Shown here: positions 40,498 to 49,232 of the stretch, piece after piece
How the letters are laid out: each line of letters starts with the position of its first letter
Numbering within the stretch: the first letter of the stretch is position 1
Assembly (NCBI RefSeq): GCF_013283785.1
Contig: NZ_JABCPZ010000046.1
Span: 1-55,420, forward strand
Reading direction: 5' to 3'
DNA: 55,420 nucleotides
Source: Nonomuraea antri
Lineage (GTDB): Bacteria > Actinomycetota > Actinomycetes > Streptosporangiales > Streptosporangiaceae
Program-made: the position numbers and the translations under genes
Notes under the pieces: model-generated
Database searches by the model: none
The model's input: the letters and a program-made list of their open reading frames with translations, nothing else
What the model was told of the DNA's origin: nothing

Positions 40498-42113
40498 TCC
40501 GTCGTGCACTCCCCGCGGCCGGGCTCGCCCTGGCGCTCACCGCCTGCGGCGGCGCCCAGCAGCAGCAACAGCAGCAGCCGGCGCAGAGCGCGCCCGTGGC
40601 GCTCGACCTGAAGACCTCGACCGCCGCGGCCGCCACGGGCCTGGACAAGGTGACCTGGAACCTGCCCTACGAGCCGCAGACGATCGACCCGATCAGGTCG
40701 TTCAACTACGCGGAGAACACCGCGCTGGCCAACATGTGCGAGAGCCTGCTGCGGCTCACGCCCGACTTCAAGATCGAGCCGGGCCTGGCCGAGAAGGCCG
40801 AGAACCCCACGCCGACGACCTGGGTCTACACGATCAGGAAGGGCGTGAAGTTCTGGGACGGCAAGGAGCTGACCGCCGCGGACGTGGCCGCCAGCCTCGA
40901 GCGGCACCTCGACCCGGCGCTCGGCACCTGGTGGGGCGACTACTTCCACACCGTGGAGAAGGTCGAGGCCACCGGGCCGATGCAGGTCACGGTGACGCTC
41001 AAGCAGCCCGACGTGCTGTTCAACCAGGCCATGGCGACGGCCGCGGGCGCGGTCGTGTCCGCCGAGTACGCCGCCAAGAAGGACCTGGGCTCGCCGACCA
41101 CCGGCGTCATGTGCACCGGGCCGTTCACGTTCAAGGGCTGGAAGCCCGGCGACTCGCTCACCCTGGCACGCAACGACGCCTACTGGGACACCACACTGGC
41201 CGCCAAGTCGAAGGAACTGGTCTTCCGCTTCATCGCCGACGAGACCACCGCGGTCAACGCGCTGCGCTCGGGCGAGGTGGACGGCCAGTACTTCTACCTG
41301 CCGCCGGCCGGCCTGGGCCAGCTGAAGGAGTCCACCACCGGCTCGGTCACGCTGGGCAAGTCGCTGACGTTCTGGACGCTGCTCGGCGCCGCCAAGTCCG
41401 GCCCGTACGCCGACCCGAAGGTGCGCCAGGCGCTCTCGCTCGCGCTGGACCGGGCGGCCATCTCCAAGGTCGTCTTCCAGGGCACGGCCGCCCCGCAACG
41501 CGCGCTGGCCGGCGCCGAGTACTGGGGCTACGAGCAGAACACCTTCAAGCAGGCCTACGACGCGCTGCCGCCGGAGACGCAGGACCTGGCCAAGGCCAAG
41601 CAGCTGCTCACCGAGGCCGGCTCGCCCACCCAGCCGATCACCATCGCGATCCAGGGCAGCGCCGCCACCCACGAGCAGACGGCCAACCTCATCAAGGCCA
41701 CCGGCGAGGCGCTCGGCCTGAAGATCAATATCAAGGTCGTCCCGGTCGAGCAGTACGGCAACCTCTACAGCGACCCCAAGGCCCGCGAGGGCATCGACGC
41801 CTTCTTCTCCACCTGGTACGGCAACGTGCCCGACCCGCTCGACATCTACACCGTCTTCCTGGCCGGCGGCAGGACCAACTTCAACGACTACCCCGCGGTC
41901 GACGCCGACATCAAGAAGGCCAGGGCCGAGTACGACCCGGCCGCCCGCGCCGCGCTCGTCACCGGCATCCAGGACAAGGTCACCCGTGACGTGGCCTGGA
42001 TGCCGCTGAACAACCTGCCGGTCATCCTCTACATGAACAAGCGGGTCACCGGCGCGGTCCCGTCCTTCCCCTACCTGTACTACCCATGGGCCGCCGGGCT
42101 GGGTGCGGCGTGA
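40494..42113 (+). CDS. Oligopeptide/nickel-type ABC transporter substrate-binding lipoprotein (family 5)
   Basis: A 539-residue SBP_bac_5 protein. A short signal with lipobox ALALTAC predicts a lipoprotein. A run of seven Gln (40558-40578) follows the lipidated Cys region. The family core includes WNLPYEPQTIDPIRSFNYAEN, WVYTIRKGVKFWDGKELTAADVAASLERH, VMCTGPFTFKGWKPGDSLTLARNDAYW and KVRQALSLALDRAAI. ATG 40494 overlaps the previous stop. It should deliver the substrate to the two permeases that follow. Confidence 0.93.
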   Translation: MIRRALPAAGLALALTACGGAQQQQQQQPAQSAPVALDLKTSTAAAATGLDKVTWNLPYEPQTIDPIRSFNYAENTALANMCESLLRLTPDFKIEPGLAEKAENPTPTTWVYTIRKGVKFWDGKELTAADVAASLERHLDPALGTWWGDYFHTVEKVEATGPMQVTVTLKQPDVLFNQAMATAAGAVVSAEYAAKKDLGSPTTGVMCTGPFTFKGWKPGDSLTLARNDAYWDTTLAAKSKELVFRFIADETTAVNALRSGEVDGQYFYLPPAGLGQLKESTTGSVTLGKSLTFWTLLGAAKSGPYADPKVRQALSLALDRAAISKVVFQGTAAPQRALAGAEYWGYEQNTFKQAYDALPPETQDLAKAKQLLTEAGSPTQPITIAIQGSAATHEQTANLIKATGEALGLKINIKVVPVEQYGNLYSDPKAREGIDAFFSTWYGNVPDPLDIYTVFLAGGRTNFNDYPAVDADIKKARAEYDPAARAALVTGIQDKVTRDVAWMPLNNLPVILYMNKRVTGAVPSFPYLYYPWAAGLGAA

Positions 42114-43039
42114 GGTTCACGCTCAAGCGGCTGGCAGGGCTCGGCGTGGTCCTGCTGGTCGCCTCCTTCCTCGTGTACGGCCTGCTCTACCTGGTGCCAG
42201 GCGGCCCGATGGCCTTCCTGCTCGGCAACAGGAGCGGAACCCCCGAGCAGATCGCCGCGATCAGGGCGCAGTACCACCTCGACGACCCGTTCCTGGTCCG
42301 CTACTTCGCCTGGCTGCGCGACGCGCTGACCGGCGACTTCGGCGACTCGCTGGTCTACCGGCAGCAGGTGTCGGCGCTGATCGGCTCGCGCGTGTCCACC
42401 ACGATCCTGCTGGTGATCTACGCGACCGTGCTGATCTCGCTCGGCGGGATCGCGATGGGCCTGCTGGCCGGGCTGCGCGGCGGCCGGGTCGAGTCCGCCA
42501 TCGGCGTGGTCTCGTCGGTGCTGCTGGCCACGCCGCCGTTCGTGGTCGGCGTGCTGCTGGTGATCGTCTTCGCGCTCGGGCTCGGCTGGTTCCCCGTCTT
42601 CGGCCCCGGCGACGGCCCGCTCGACCGGCTCTACCACCTGACCCTGCCCGCGATCACGCTGAGCCTGGCCTCGGCCGCCTTCCTGGCCCGCATCACCCGC
42701 GCCTCGGTGCAGGAGGAACTGGGCCGCGAGCACGTCGAGACCGCGCACGCCCGCGGCTTCGCCGCGCGCCACATCGTCCGGCGGCACGTGCTGCGCAACG
42801 CGGCGATCCCGGTGGTGACCGTGACCGGGCTCAACGTGGCCGGGCTCATCGCCGGGTCGGTCGTGGTGGAGAACATCTTCGCGCTCGACGGGCTCGGCTC
42901 GCTGTTCGTCCGGGCGATCCTGCAGCGCGACTTCGCCATCGTCCAGGCGGTGGTGCTCGTGCTGGTGACCGCCTTCGTCCTGATCAACCTCCTGGTGGAC
43001 CTGTGCTACTCAGCTCTCGATCCGCGCCTGTCGCGGTGA
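42110..43039 (+). CDS. ABC transporter permease (DppB-type)
   Basis: A 309-residue permease. The N-terminal helix (LAGLGVVLLVASFLVYGLLYLVPGGP) and the family loop HARGFAARHIVRRHVLRNAAIPVVTVTGL identify a DppB-like subunit. The GTG start overlaps the previous stop as GTGA. It is paired with the DppC-type permease downstream. Confidence 0.94.
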   Translation: MRFTLKRLAGLGVVLLVASFLVYGLLYLVPGGPMAFLLGNRSGTPEQIAAIRAQYHLDDPFLVRYFAWLRDALTGDFGDSLVYRQQVSALIGSRVSTTILLVIYATVLISLGGIAMGLLAGLRGGRVESAIGVVSSVLLATPPFVVGVLLVIVFALGLGWFPVFGPGDGPLDRLYHLTLPAITLSLASAAFLARITRASVQEELGREHVETAHARGFAARHIVRRHVLRNAAIPVVTVTGLNVAGLIAGSVVVENIFALDGLGSLFVRAILQRDFAIVQAVVLVLVTAFVLINLLVDLCYSALDPRLSR

Positions 43040-43833
43040 CCCGCCTGGGCGGCCTGGGCACGGCGGCCGCCGTCCTGCTGGCCGCGGTGGCGGCGGCGAC
43101 CCTGCTGGCGCCGATCCTGGCGCCGTACGACCCCGACTTCCCCGACCTGATGAACGCGCTGAGCGGCAGCACCGCCGCGCACCCGCTGGGCGCCGACGCG
43201 CTCGGCCGCGACGTGCTGTCCAGGCTCATGTACGGCGCCCGCACCACGCTCATCGGCCCGCTGCTGATCATCTGCGTGTCCACGGTCGCCGGGACCACCC
43301 TGGCCATCGCCGCGGCCTGGGCCGGCGGCCGGGTCGACGCGGTGATCTCCCGGCTGCTCGACGTGCTCTTCGCGGTGCCCGGCATCGTGTTCGCGCTGGT
43401 CACGGTGGCCGTGCTGGGGCCTGGCATCCCGGGTGTGGTGACCGGGCTGGCGGTGGCGTACACGCCGTACGTGGCCAGGGTGGTGCGCTCGGCGGCGCTG
43501 CGCGAGCGGAGCCTGCCGTACGTGGCGGCGGCGTGGGTGCAGGGCCGCTCGGCCTTCGCGATCTGCGTCCGCCACCTGCTGCCGAACCTGCGGCCGATCA
43601 TCGTCGCGCAGTCGGTGTCGGCGCTCGGCTTCGCGGTGATCGACGTGGCCGCGGTCTCCTTCCTCGGGCTCGGCGTGCAGCCGCCGACCGCCGACTGGGG
43701 GCTCATGGTCAAGAGCGGGCTCGACAGCGCGCAACGCGGCCAGCCGCTGGAGGCGATCGCGGCCGGCGTCATGATCGCGCTGGTCGTGGCCGCGGTGAAC
43801 GTGCTGGGCGACCGGCTGGGGAGGCGGCGATGA
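43003..43833 (+). CDS. ABC transporter permease (DppC-type)
   Basis: A 276-residue permease. HPLGADALGRDVLSRLMYGARTTL is the DppC N-terminal signature, and AAAWVQGRSAFAICVRHLLPNLRPIIVAQS is the EAA loop. FLGLGVQPPTADWGLMVKSG is typical of the C-terminal part. The GTG at 43003 gives a normal cytoplasmic tail but overlaps the DppB-type gene by 37 nt; GTG 43036, forming GTGA with that gene's stop, is the alternative. Confidence 0.92.
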   Translation: MLLSSRSAPVAVTRLGGLGTAAAVLLAAVAAATLLAPILAPYDPDFPDLMNALSGSTAAHPLGADALGRDVLSRLMYGARTTLIGPLLIICVSTVAGTTLAIAAAWAGGRVDAVISRLLDVLFAVPGIVFALVTVAVLGPGIPGVVTGLAVAYTPYVARVVRSAALRERSLPYVAAAWVQGRSAFAICVRHLLPNLRPIIVAQSVSALGFAVIDVAAVSFLGLGVQPPTADWGLMVKSGLDSAQRGQPLEAIAAGVMIALVVAAVNVLGDRLGRRR

Positions 43834-44789
43834 GCCTGCTGACGATCGAGAAGCTGGCGCTGGCCGTCCCGTCGGGGCGGGAGTGGCGGACGCTGGTCGA
43901 GGAGGTCGATCTGGAGATCGGCCGGGGCGAGGCCGTCGGCCTGGTCGGCGAGTCCGGGTCGGGCAAGTCGATGACCGCGCGAGCCGTCATCGGGCTCACC
44001 CCGCCCGGCGCCAGGCTCAGCGGGCGGATCCGCTTCGACGGCGCCGACCTGCCGTCCGGGCGGGCGCTGCGCGAGCTGCGGGCCAGGCGGATCGCGATGA
44101 TCTTCCAGGACCCGCGTGCGCACATCAACCCGGTGCGCAGCGTGGGCGACTTCCTGACCGAGGCCATGCTCACCCACCTGGGCGTGCCCGCCCGCGAGGC
44201 GTCCGCGCGGGCCGTGCGGCTGCTGGCCGAGGTGGGCATCGGCGACGGCGAGCGGCGGCTGCGGCAGTACCCGCACGAGCTGTCCGGCGGCCTGCTGCAA
44301 CGCGTGATGATCGCCTCCGTGCTCGCCGTCGAGCCCGACCTGATCCTCGCCGACGAGCCGACCACGGCGCTCGACGTCACCACGCAGTCCGAGGTCATGG
44401 CCATCCTGGACGAGCTGCGCCGCGAACGCGGCATGGCGATGCTGCTGATCACCCACGACCTGGAACTGGCCGCGGCCACCTGCGACAGGCTCGCCGTCAT
44501 GTACGCCGGCCGCATCGTCGAGTCCAGGACCGCGGACGACCTGACCGCCGCGCCCCTGCACCCCTACACCAGCGGCCTGCTGCTGTCCCGGCCCAGCCTG
44601 GAACAGGTCAGCCGGCGGCTGCCGGTCATCCAGGGACGGCCGGTGGCCGCGTTCGAGGCCGAGCCCGGCTGCGCGTTCGCGCCCCGCTGCGCGCACGCCC
44701 AGCCCGAGTGCGGCCGGGCCCGGCCGGTCTTCGACGGCACCGTGGCCTGCGTACGCGCGGCCGAACTGACCCTGCGGGGAGAGTCATGA
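43830..44789 (+). CDS. ABC transporter ATP-binding protein (DppD-type)
   Basis: A 319-residue ATPase with Walker A LVGESGSGKSMTARAV, Q-loop MIFQDPRAHINPVRS, signature ELSGGLLQRVMIASVL, Walker B LILADEPTTALDV and H-loop LITHDLELAA. The C-terminal oligopeptide-transport domain has GCAFAPRCAHAQPEC, whose Cys cluster binds an iron-sulfur cluster in some DppD proteins. Coupled on both sides by ATGA overlaps. Confidence 0.95.
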   Translation: MSLLTIEKLALAVPSGREWRTLVEEVDLEIGRGEAVGLVGESGSGKSMTARAVIGLTPPGARLSGRIRFDGADLPSGRALRELRARRIAMIFQDPRAHINPVRSVGDFLTEAMLTHLGVPAREASARAVRLLAEVGIGDGERRLRQYPHELSGGLLQRVMIASVLAVEPDLILADEPTTALDVTTQSEVMAILDELRRERGMAMLLITHDLELAAATCDRLAVMYAGRIVESRTADDLTAAPLHPYTSGLLLSRPSLEQVSRRLPVIQGRPVAAFEAEPGCAFAPRCAHAQPECGRARPVFDGTVACVRAAELTLRGES

Positions 44790-45574
44790 CCGTGATCCAG
44801 GCCGACGGCCTGCGCAAGGTGTACGGCGACGCGGTCGCGGTCGACGACGTGTCGTTCACCGTGGAGGAAGGCGAGTCGCTGGCCATCGTGGGCGAGTCGG
44901 GATCGGGCAAGACCACGGTCGCCAAAATGCTGCTCGGCCTGGAGACGCCGACCAGCGGCACGATCACCGTCTGCGGCCGGCCGCGACCGCCCGGCCGCGT
45001 CTCGTCCAAGGAGCGGCGCCGGCGGGCCAGGGAGATCCAGATCGTCTTCCAGGACCCCTACTCCTCGCTCGACAAGCTGCAGAAGGTCGGCGACGTCATC
45101 GCCACCAGCCTGTCGCTGCACTTCACGCTCACCCCGGCCGAGCTGCGCAGCCGCACCGCCGAGCTGCTGGAGTCCGTGGGCCTGGCCGAACGGCACGCCG
45201 CCATGCTGCCCAGGCAGCTGTCCGGCGGCCAGCGGCAGCGGGTGGCCATCGCCCGCGCGATCGCCGTCGAACCGCGGGTGCTGGTGCTGGACGAGGCCGT
45301 CGCCGCGCTCGACGTCTCCATCCAGGCGCAGATACTCAACCTGCTGGCCGACATCAGGGAGCGCGGCGCCATCAGCTACGTCTTCATCTCCCACGACCTG
45401 GCCGTGGTCAACCAGATCAGCGACACGGCCGTGGTGATGCACCGGGGCGTGATCGTGGAACGCGGCCGCACCGCCGACCTGCTGCGCGACCCGCAGGAGG
45501 ACTACACCAAGGCGCTGCTGGCCGCGGTGCCCCGGCCAGGCTGGAAACCGACCAGGAGAAACCGCACCCCGTGA
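44786..45574 (+). CDS. ABC transporter ATP-binding protein (DppF-type)
   Basis: A 262-residue ATPase: Walker A IVGESGSGKTTVAKML, Q-loop IVFQDPYSSLDKLQ, signature QLSGGQRQRVAIARAI, Walker B VLVLDEAVAALDV (DEA in place of the usual DEP) and FISHDLAVV. It lacks the Cys-rich tail of its partner, as is common for DppF subunits. The stop overlaps the GTG of the second amidohydrolase. Confidence 0.94.
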   Translation: MTVIQADGLRKVYGDAVAVDDVSFTVEEGESLAIVGESGSGKTTVAKMLLGLETPTSGTITVCGRPRPPGRVSSKERRRRAREIQIVFQDPYSSLDKLQKVGDVIATSLSLHFTLTPAELRSRTAELLESVGLAERHAAMLPRQLSGGQRQRVAIARAIAVEPRVLVLDEAVAALDVSIQAQILNLLADIRERGAISYVFISHDLAVVNQISDTAVVMHRGVIVERGRTADLLRDPQEDYTKALLAAVPRPGWKPTRRNRTP

Positions 45575-47010
45575 GCACCACACTCGTCAAGGCGTCGTAC
45601 GTCATCGGCTTCGACGGCGGCGACCACGTCATACACCGCGACGGCTGCGTCGTCTACGCGGGCGACTCGATCGTGCACGCCGGCGGCCCCTACGCGGGCC
45701 CGGTGGACGAGGTGATCGACGCCGGCCGGGCCATCGTCGGCCCCGGCTTCATCGACCTCGACGCGCTGGCCGACATCGACCACGCGATACTCGACACCTG
45801 GCCCGCCGGCACCGACCTGAACTGGTCGCACGACTACGCCGTCAACCGCAGGGCGGCGGTCTTCCCGCCGGAAGAGACGCTGTTCATGCGCGAGTACGCG
45901 CTCACCCAGCTCATCCGCAACGGCATCACCACCGCGATGCCGATCGCCGCCGAGACGCACGGCGACTGGGCCGAGTCCTACGCGGAGTTCGCCGGCGTCG
46001 CCGAGATCGCCGGACGGCTCGGGCTGCGCATGTACCTCGGGCCCAGCTACCGCTCCGGCGTCCCGGTCGTGCGCGACGGCACGCGCGAGGTGCACTGGGA
46101 GCCCGAGCTGGGGGAGCGGGGGCTGGCCGACGCGATCAGGTTCGCCCGCGACTTCGACGGCGCCCACGACGGACGGCTGCGCGCCGCGCTGCTGCCGTGC
46201 CGGATCGAGACGCTCACCCTGGACCTGATGCGCGCCACCGCCAGGGCCGCCGAGGAGCTCGACTGCCTGGTGCGCCTGCACTGCATGCAGGGGCTGACCG
46301 AGCTGCGGCTGCTCTCGCAGTGGTACGGCAGGCACCCGCTGGACGTGCTCGACGACGCGGGACTCCTCGGCCCGCGCCTGCTCATCCCGCACGCGCTCTA
46401 CCTGGGCCCGCCCGGCACGCCGTACGAGGGCTCGCCGGAGCGGCTGGCGGCGCTGGCCGGCATCGTGCACTGCCCGCTGACCATGGTCAGGTACGGCGAC
46501 GCGCTCCGCGACTTCGACCGCTACCTGGCGGCCGGGGTGAACGTGGCGATGGGCACCGACTCGTACCCGCCGGACATGATCAGGAACCTGGACTACGGCA
46601 ACAACCTGGCCAAACTCCTCACCGGCCGGCCGGAGGCCGGGTCGGCGGCCGACTACTACCGGGCCGCGACCCTGCACGGCGCCCGCGCGCTCGGCCGCGC
46701 CGACCTGGGCAGGCTCGCGCCCGGGGCGAAGGCGGACCTGATCGTGGTCGACCTGTCCGGCCCGCGCACCGGCCCGATCGACGACCCGATCAGGACCCTG
46801 CTGATGAACTGCTCGGGCGCGGACGTGTCCACCGTGGTCATCGACGGTCGGATCGTGATGCGCGACCGGGTGATCCCCGGCGTGGACGAGGCCGCGTTCA
46901 CCGCCAGGGCGCAGGCGTACTTCGAGCGCATGAAGGACGCCTACTCCGTGCGTGACGAGCAGCGCAGGCCGGCGGACGAGCTGTTCCCGCCGTCGTTCCG
47001 CGTGGCGTAG
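45571..47010 (+). CDS. Chlorohydrolase-like amidohydrolase, first metal motif altered
   Basis: A 479-residue amidohydrolase related to the TrzN/AtzA/guanine-deaminase group. Conserved parts are the AETHGDWAESYAEFAG segment, RLHCMQGLTE, LLIPHALYLGPPGTPYEG, MGTDSYPPDMIRNLDYGNNLAKLL and a C-terminal GAKADLIVVDLSGPRTG beta sandwich. The usual N-terminal HxH metal pair (GFINTHTH) is replaced here by GFIDLDALADIDH, with D64-A-L at the HxH position. It may use a different metal set or substrate. The GTG start forms GTGA with the ATPase stop, so it belongs to the importer operon. Confidence 0.85.
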   Translation: MSTTLVKASYVIGFDGGDHVIHRDGCVVYAGDSIVHAGGPYAGPVDEVIDAGRAIVGPGFIDLDALADIDHAILDTWPAGTDLNWSHDYAVNRRAAVFPPEETLFMREYALTQLIRNGITTAMPIAAETHGDWAESYAEFAGVAEIAGRLGLRMYLGPSYRSGVPVVRDGTREVHWEPELGERGLADAIRFARDFDGAHDGRLRAALLPCRIETLTLDLMRATARAAEELDCLVRLHCMQGLTELRLLSQWYGRHPLDVLDDAGLLGPRLLIPHALYLGPPGTPYEGSPERLAALAGIVHCPLTMVRYGDALRDFDRYLAAGVNVAMGTDSYPPDMIRNLDYGNNLAKLLTGRPEAGSAADYYRAATLHGARALGRADLGRLAPGAKADLIVVDLSGPRTGPIDDPIRTLLMNCSGADVSTVVIDGRIVMRDRVIPGVDEAAFTARAQAYFERMKDAYSVRDEQRRPADELFPPSFRVA

Positions 47011-47026
47011 CGGCCGGGTGCGGCCG

Positions 47027-47045
47027 GGTGCATGAAGTCTGCACC
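47027..47045 (+). terminator. Possible weak hairpin after the amidohydrolase operon
   Basis: GGTGCA-TGAAGTC-TGCACC forms a 6-bp stem 16 nt after the stop. The rest of 47011-47163 shows only short GC-rich direct repeats and no gene. Confidence 0.35.
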
Positions 47046-47163
47046 GGATCCGCACACACGCTGCGCGGCATTCGCATACCGGTTTGCTTTGATGGCGCCG
47101 TGACCGCGCGCGAGCAATGCCTGGATCGCGCCGGGACGGCCCTGCACAAGGAGTTGAACCGTC

Positions 47164-48171
47164 ATGCGTCATCCGGATGAAGGCACGCTGCGCCGGCTGC
47201 TCGACGCGCCGGCCGGGGTGGCCGACGCCGATCGCCGGCACGTCGCCGACTGCTCGCAGTGCCTGGGCGGGCTGGCCGTCGCGATCGAGGACCCGCCGCC
47301 CGCCGGCCAGGTGCGGGAGCAGGCGCCCGCCGGACGCCGGGGCGGGCGGGTCCGCGCGATCGTCCGCCGGCCGGCCGTCGCGGCCCTGGCCGTCGCCGTC
47401 GTGCTGGCCGGCGCGGGCACCGCCGCCGCCAACGACTGGCTGCAGATCTTCCAGACCGAGCGGATCACCCCGGTCGGCGTCGGCGCCGGCGACCTCGTCG
47501 CCCTGCCCGACCTGAACGGCTACGGCACGGTCCAGGTGACCGGCGGCGGCGACGTGCGCCAGGTCCCCGACGCGGCCGCCGCCGCCACCGCGACCGGACT
47601 GGACGTGCCGCGCGTCGCCGAGCTGCCCAGGGGCGTCGGCGGCGAGCCGGCGTACCAGGTGGGCGGCGAGGTGAGCGCCACGTTCACCTTCTCCGCGGAC
47701 CGGGCCGCCCGCACCGCCGCGCAGACCGGCGAGACCCTGCCCGCCGCCCCGCCCGGCCTGGACGGCGGCCAGGTCCGCCTGGTCGCGGGCCCGGGGCTGG
47801 CCGAGGTCTGGGAGCAGCCGGCCGGGGTGCCCGCGCTGGTCGTCGGCCGGGCGGTCGCGCCCAAGGCCTTCTCCACCGGCGTCCCGTTCGAGACGGTGCG
47901 CGACTACCTGCTTTCGCTGCCCGGCCTGCCCGCCGACGTCGCGGCGCGGCTGCGTACCTTCAGCGGCGACGGCTCCACGCTGCCGCTGCCCGTCCCCGCC
48001 GACGAGGTCGAGACGTCGTCGGCGGACGTCAACGGCGCCGACGCCACCGTGCTCGCCACCCGCGACAGGACGATGGCCGCCGTGGTGTGGGTGCGCGACG
48101 GCGTGGTGACCGCCGTGGCCGGCGCGCTGGACACCGGCGAGGTCCTGACGATCGCCAGGAACCTGAGGTGA
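47164..48171 (+). CDS. Zinc-finger anti-sigma-like single-pass membrane protein
   Basis: A 335-residue protein. The cytoplasmic N-terminus carries the ZAS motif H26-x3-C30-x2-C33 (RRHVADCSQC). One membrane helix (about 68-88, PAVAALAVAVVLAGAGTAAA) leads to an outer domain with YQVGGEVSATFTFSADRAAR. The layout matches membrane anti-sigma factors, but no sigma gene is adjacent; instead the stop overlaps the GTG of an ABC exporter ATPase. AAGGAG gives a strong ribosome site. It may link envelope sensing to that exporter, or act on a sigma factor encoded elsewhere. Confidence 0.75.
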   Translation: MRHPDEGTLRRLLDAPAGVADADRRHVADCSQCLGGLAVAIEDPPPAGQVREQAPAGRRGGRVRAIVRRPAVAALAVAVVLAGAGTAAANDWLQIFQTERITPVGVGAGDLVALPDLNGYGTVQVTGGGDVRQVPDAAAAATATGLDVPRVAELPRGVGGEPAYQVGGEVSATFTFSADRAARTAAQTGETLPAAPPGLDGGQVRLVAGPGLAEVWEQPAGVPALVVGRAVAPKAFSTGVPFETVRDYLLSLPGLPADVAARLRTFSGDGSTLPLPVPADEVETSSADVNGADATVLATRDRTMAAVVWVRDGVVTAVAGALDTGEVLTIARNLR

Positions 48172-49232
48172 CCGTGGCCCCCGCGGGACCAGGAGCGGAA
48201 GCGGAAGCGGACCGCGATGCGGCGCGGCGCGCGGCGGACCTGGTCGCCGGGCTGCCACCGACGGTGGCGGTCTGGTGCGCGGGCCTGCGCAAGCGGTACG
48301 GCCGCCGCCCGGCCGTCCGGGACGTGTCGCTGGAGGTGGGCCGCGGCGAGGTGGTCGGCCTGCTCGGGCCGAACGGGGCGGGCAAGTCCACGGTGATCAA
48401 GATGCTGCTCGGCCTGGTGCGGCCGGACGCCGGAGAGGCGTTGCTGCTCGGCCGGCCCGCGTCCGAGCCCGCCGCCCGCGCCCGCGTCGGCTACCTGCCC
48501 GAGCTGTTCAGGTACCAGCCATGGCTGAGCGCGGCCGAGGTGCTGGCGCTGCACGTCCGGCTGTCGGGGGCGCGGGTGCCGGAGCGTGAGCGGCGCGACT
48601 GCCTGGCCCTGGTCGGCCTGGCCGACCGCGCCGGCGACCGCGTCGGCGGCTTCTCCAAGGGGATGCAGCAGCGGCTCGGGCTGGCGGTCGCCCTGGTGGC
48701 CGGGCCCGAGCTGGTGATCCTGGACGAGCCCACCAGCGCGCTCGACCCGCTGGGCCGCGCCGACGTCCGTGACATCGTGCTCGGCCTGCGGGAGCGGGGC
48801 GTCGCGGTGCTGCTCAACTCGCACCTGATCGGCGAGGTCGAGCGGGTCTGCGACCGGGTGGTGATCCTCGACGGCGGCCGGGTCGTCGCCTCGGGGACCC
48901 TCGCCGAGCTGCTCGGCCAGCGCGAGCTGCGGCTGCGGCTGACCGGGCTCTCCCCGGCGGCCGAGTCACGGCTGTCCGTCACCGGCGAGGTGGCGCGCGC
49001 GGGCGACTGGTTCACCCTCTCGCTGCCGTCCGGCGACGACGACGGCACGGCCGTCCCCGACCTGGTACGCGACCTGGTGGCCCTGGGCGCGCGGGTGCAC
49101 GCGGTCGAGCCGGCCCGGATCAGCCTGGAGGAACGCCTGCTCGGCATCCTGCGCGCCGAGCACGACGCGCAGACCTCGGCCGGAACCGGCGGAGACGATG
49201 GGGCCGACGGAGACGACGGGGGCGAGCGATGA
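48168..49232 (+). CDS. ABC exporter ATP-binding protein
   Basis: A 354-residue ATPase: Walker A LLGPNGAGKSTVIKMLLG, Q-loop YLPELFRY, signature FSKGMQQRLGLAVALV, Walker B LVILDEPTSALDP and LNSHLIGEVERV. It has a poorly conserved N-terminal tail of about 35 residues and a Gly/Asp-rich C-terminus. GTG 48168 overlaps the preceding stop; GTG 48174 is equally possible. It forms an exporter with the next gene. Confidence 0.92.
   Translation: MTVAPAGPGAEAEADRDAARRAADLVAGLPPTVAVWCAGLRKRYGRRPAVRDVSLEVGRGEVVGLLGPNGAGKSTVIKMLLGLVRPDAGEALLLGRPASEPAARARVGYLPELFRYQPWLSAAEVLALHVRLSGARVPERERRDCLALVGLADRAGDRVGGFSKGMQQRLGLAVALVAGPELVILDEPTSALDPLGRADVRDIVLGLRERGVAVLLNSHLIGEVERVCDRVVILDGGRVVASGTLAELLGQRELRLRLTGLSPAAESRLSVTGEVARAGDWFTLSLPSGDDDGTAVPDLVRDLVALGARVHAVEPARISLEERLLGILRAEHDAQTSAGTGGDDGADGDDGGER

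Noticed and set aside
39337..47010. A triazine (atrazine) degradation cluster
   Set aside because: The two hydrolases are only family-level relatives of Atz/Trz enzymes, and the second lacks the HxH motif, so the substrate cannot be named.
45502..48258. A 918-codon minus-strand frame
   Set aside because: It is antisense to the second amidohydrolase and the zinc-finger protein; composition is that of a shadow frame.
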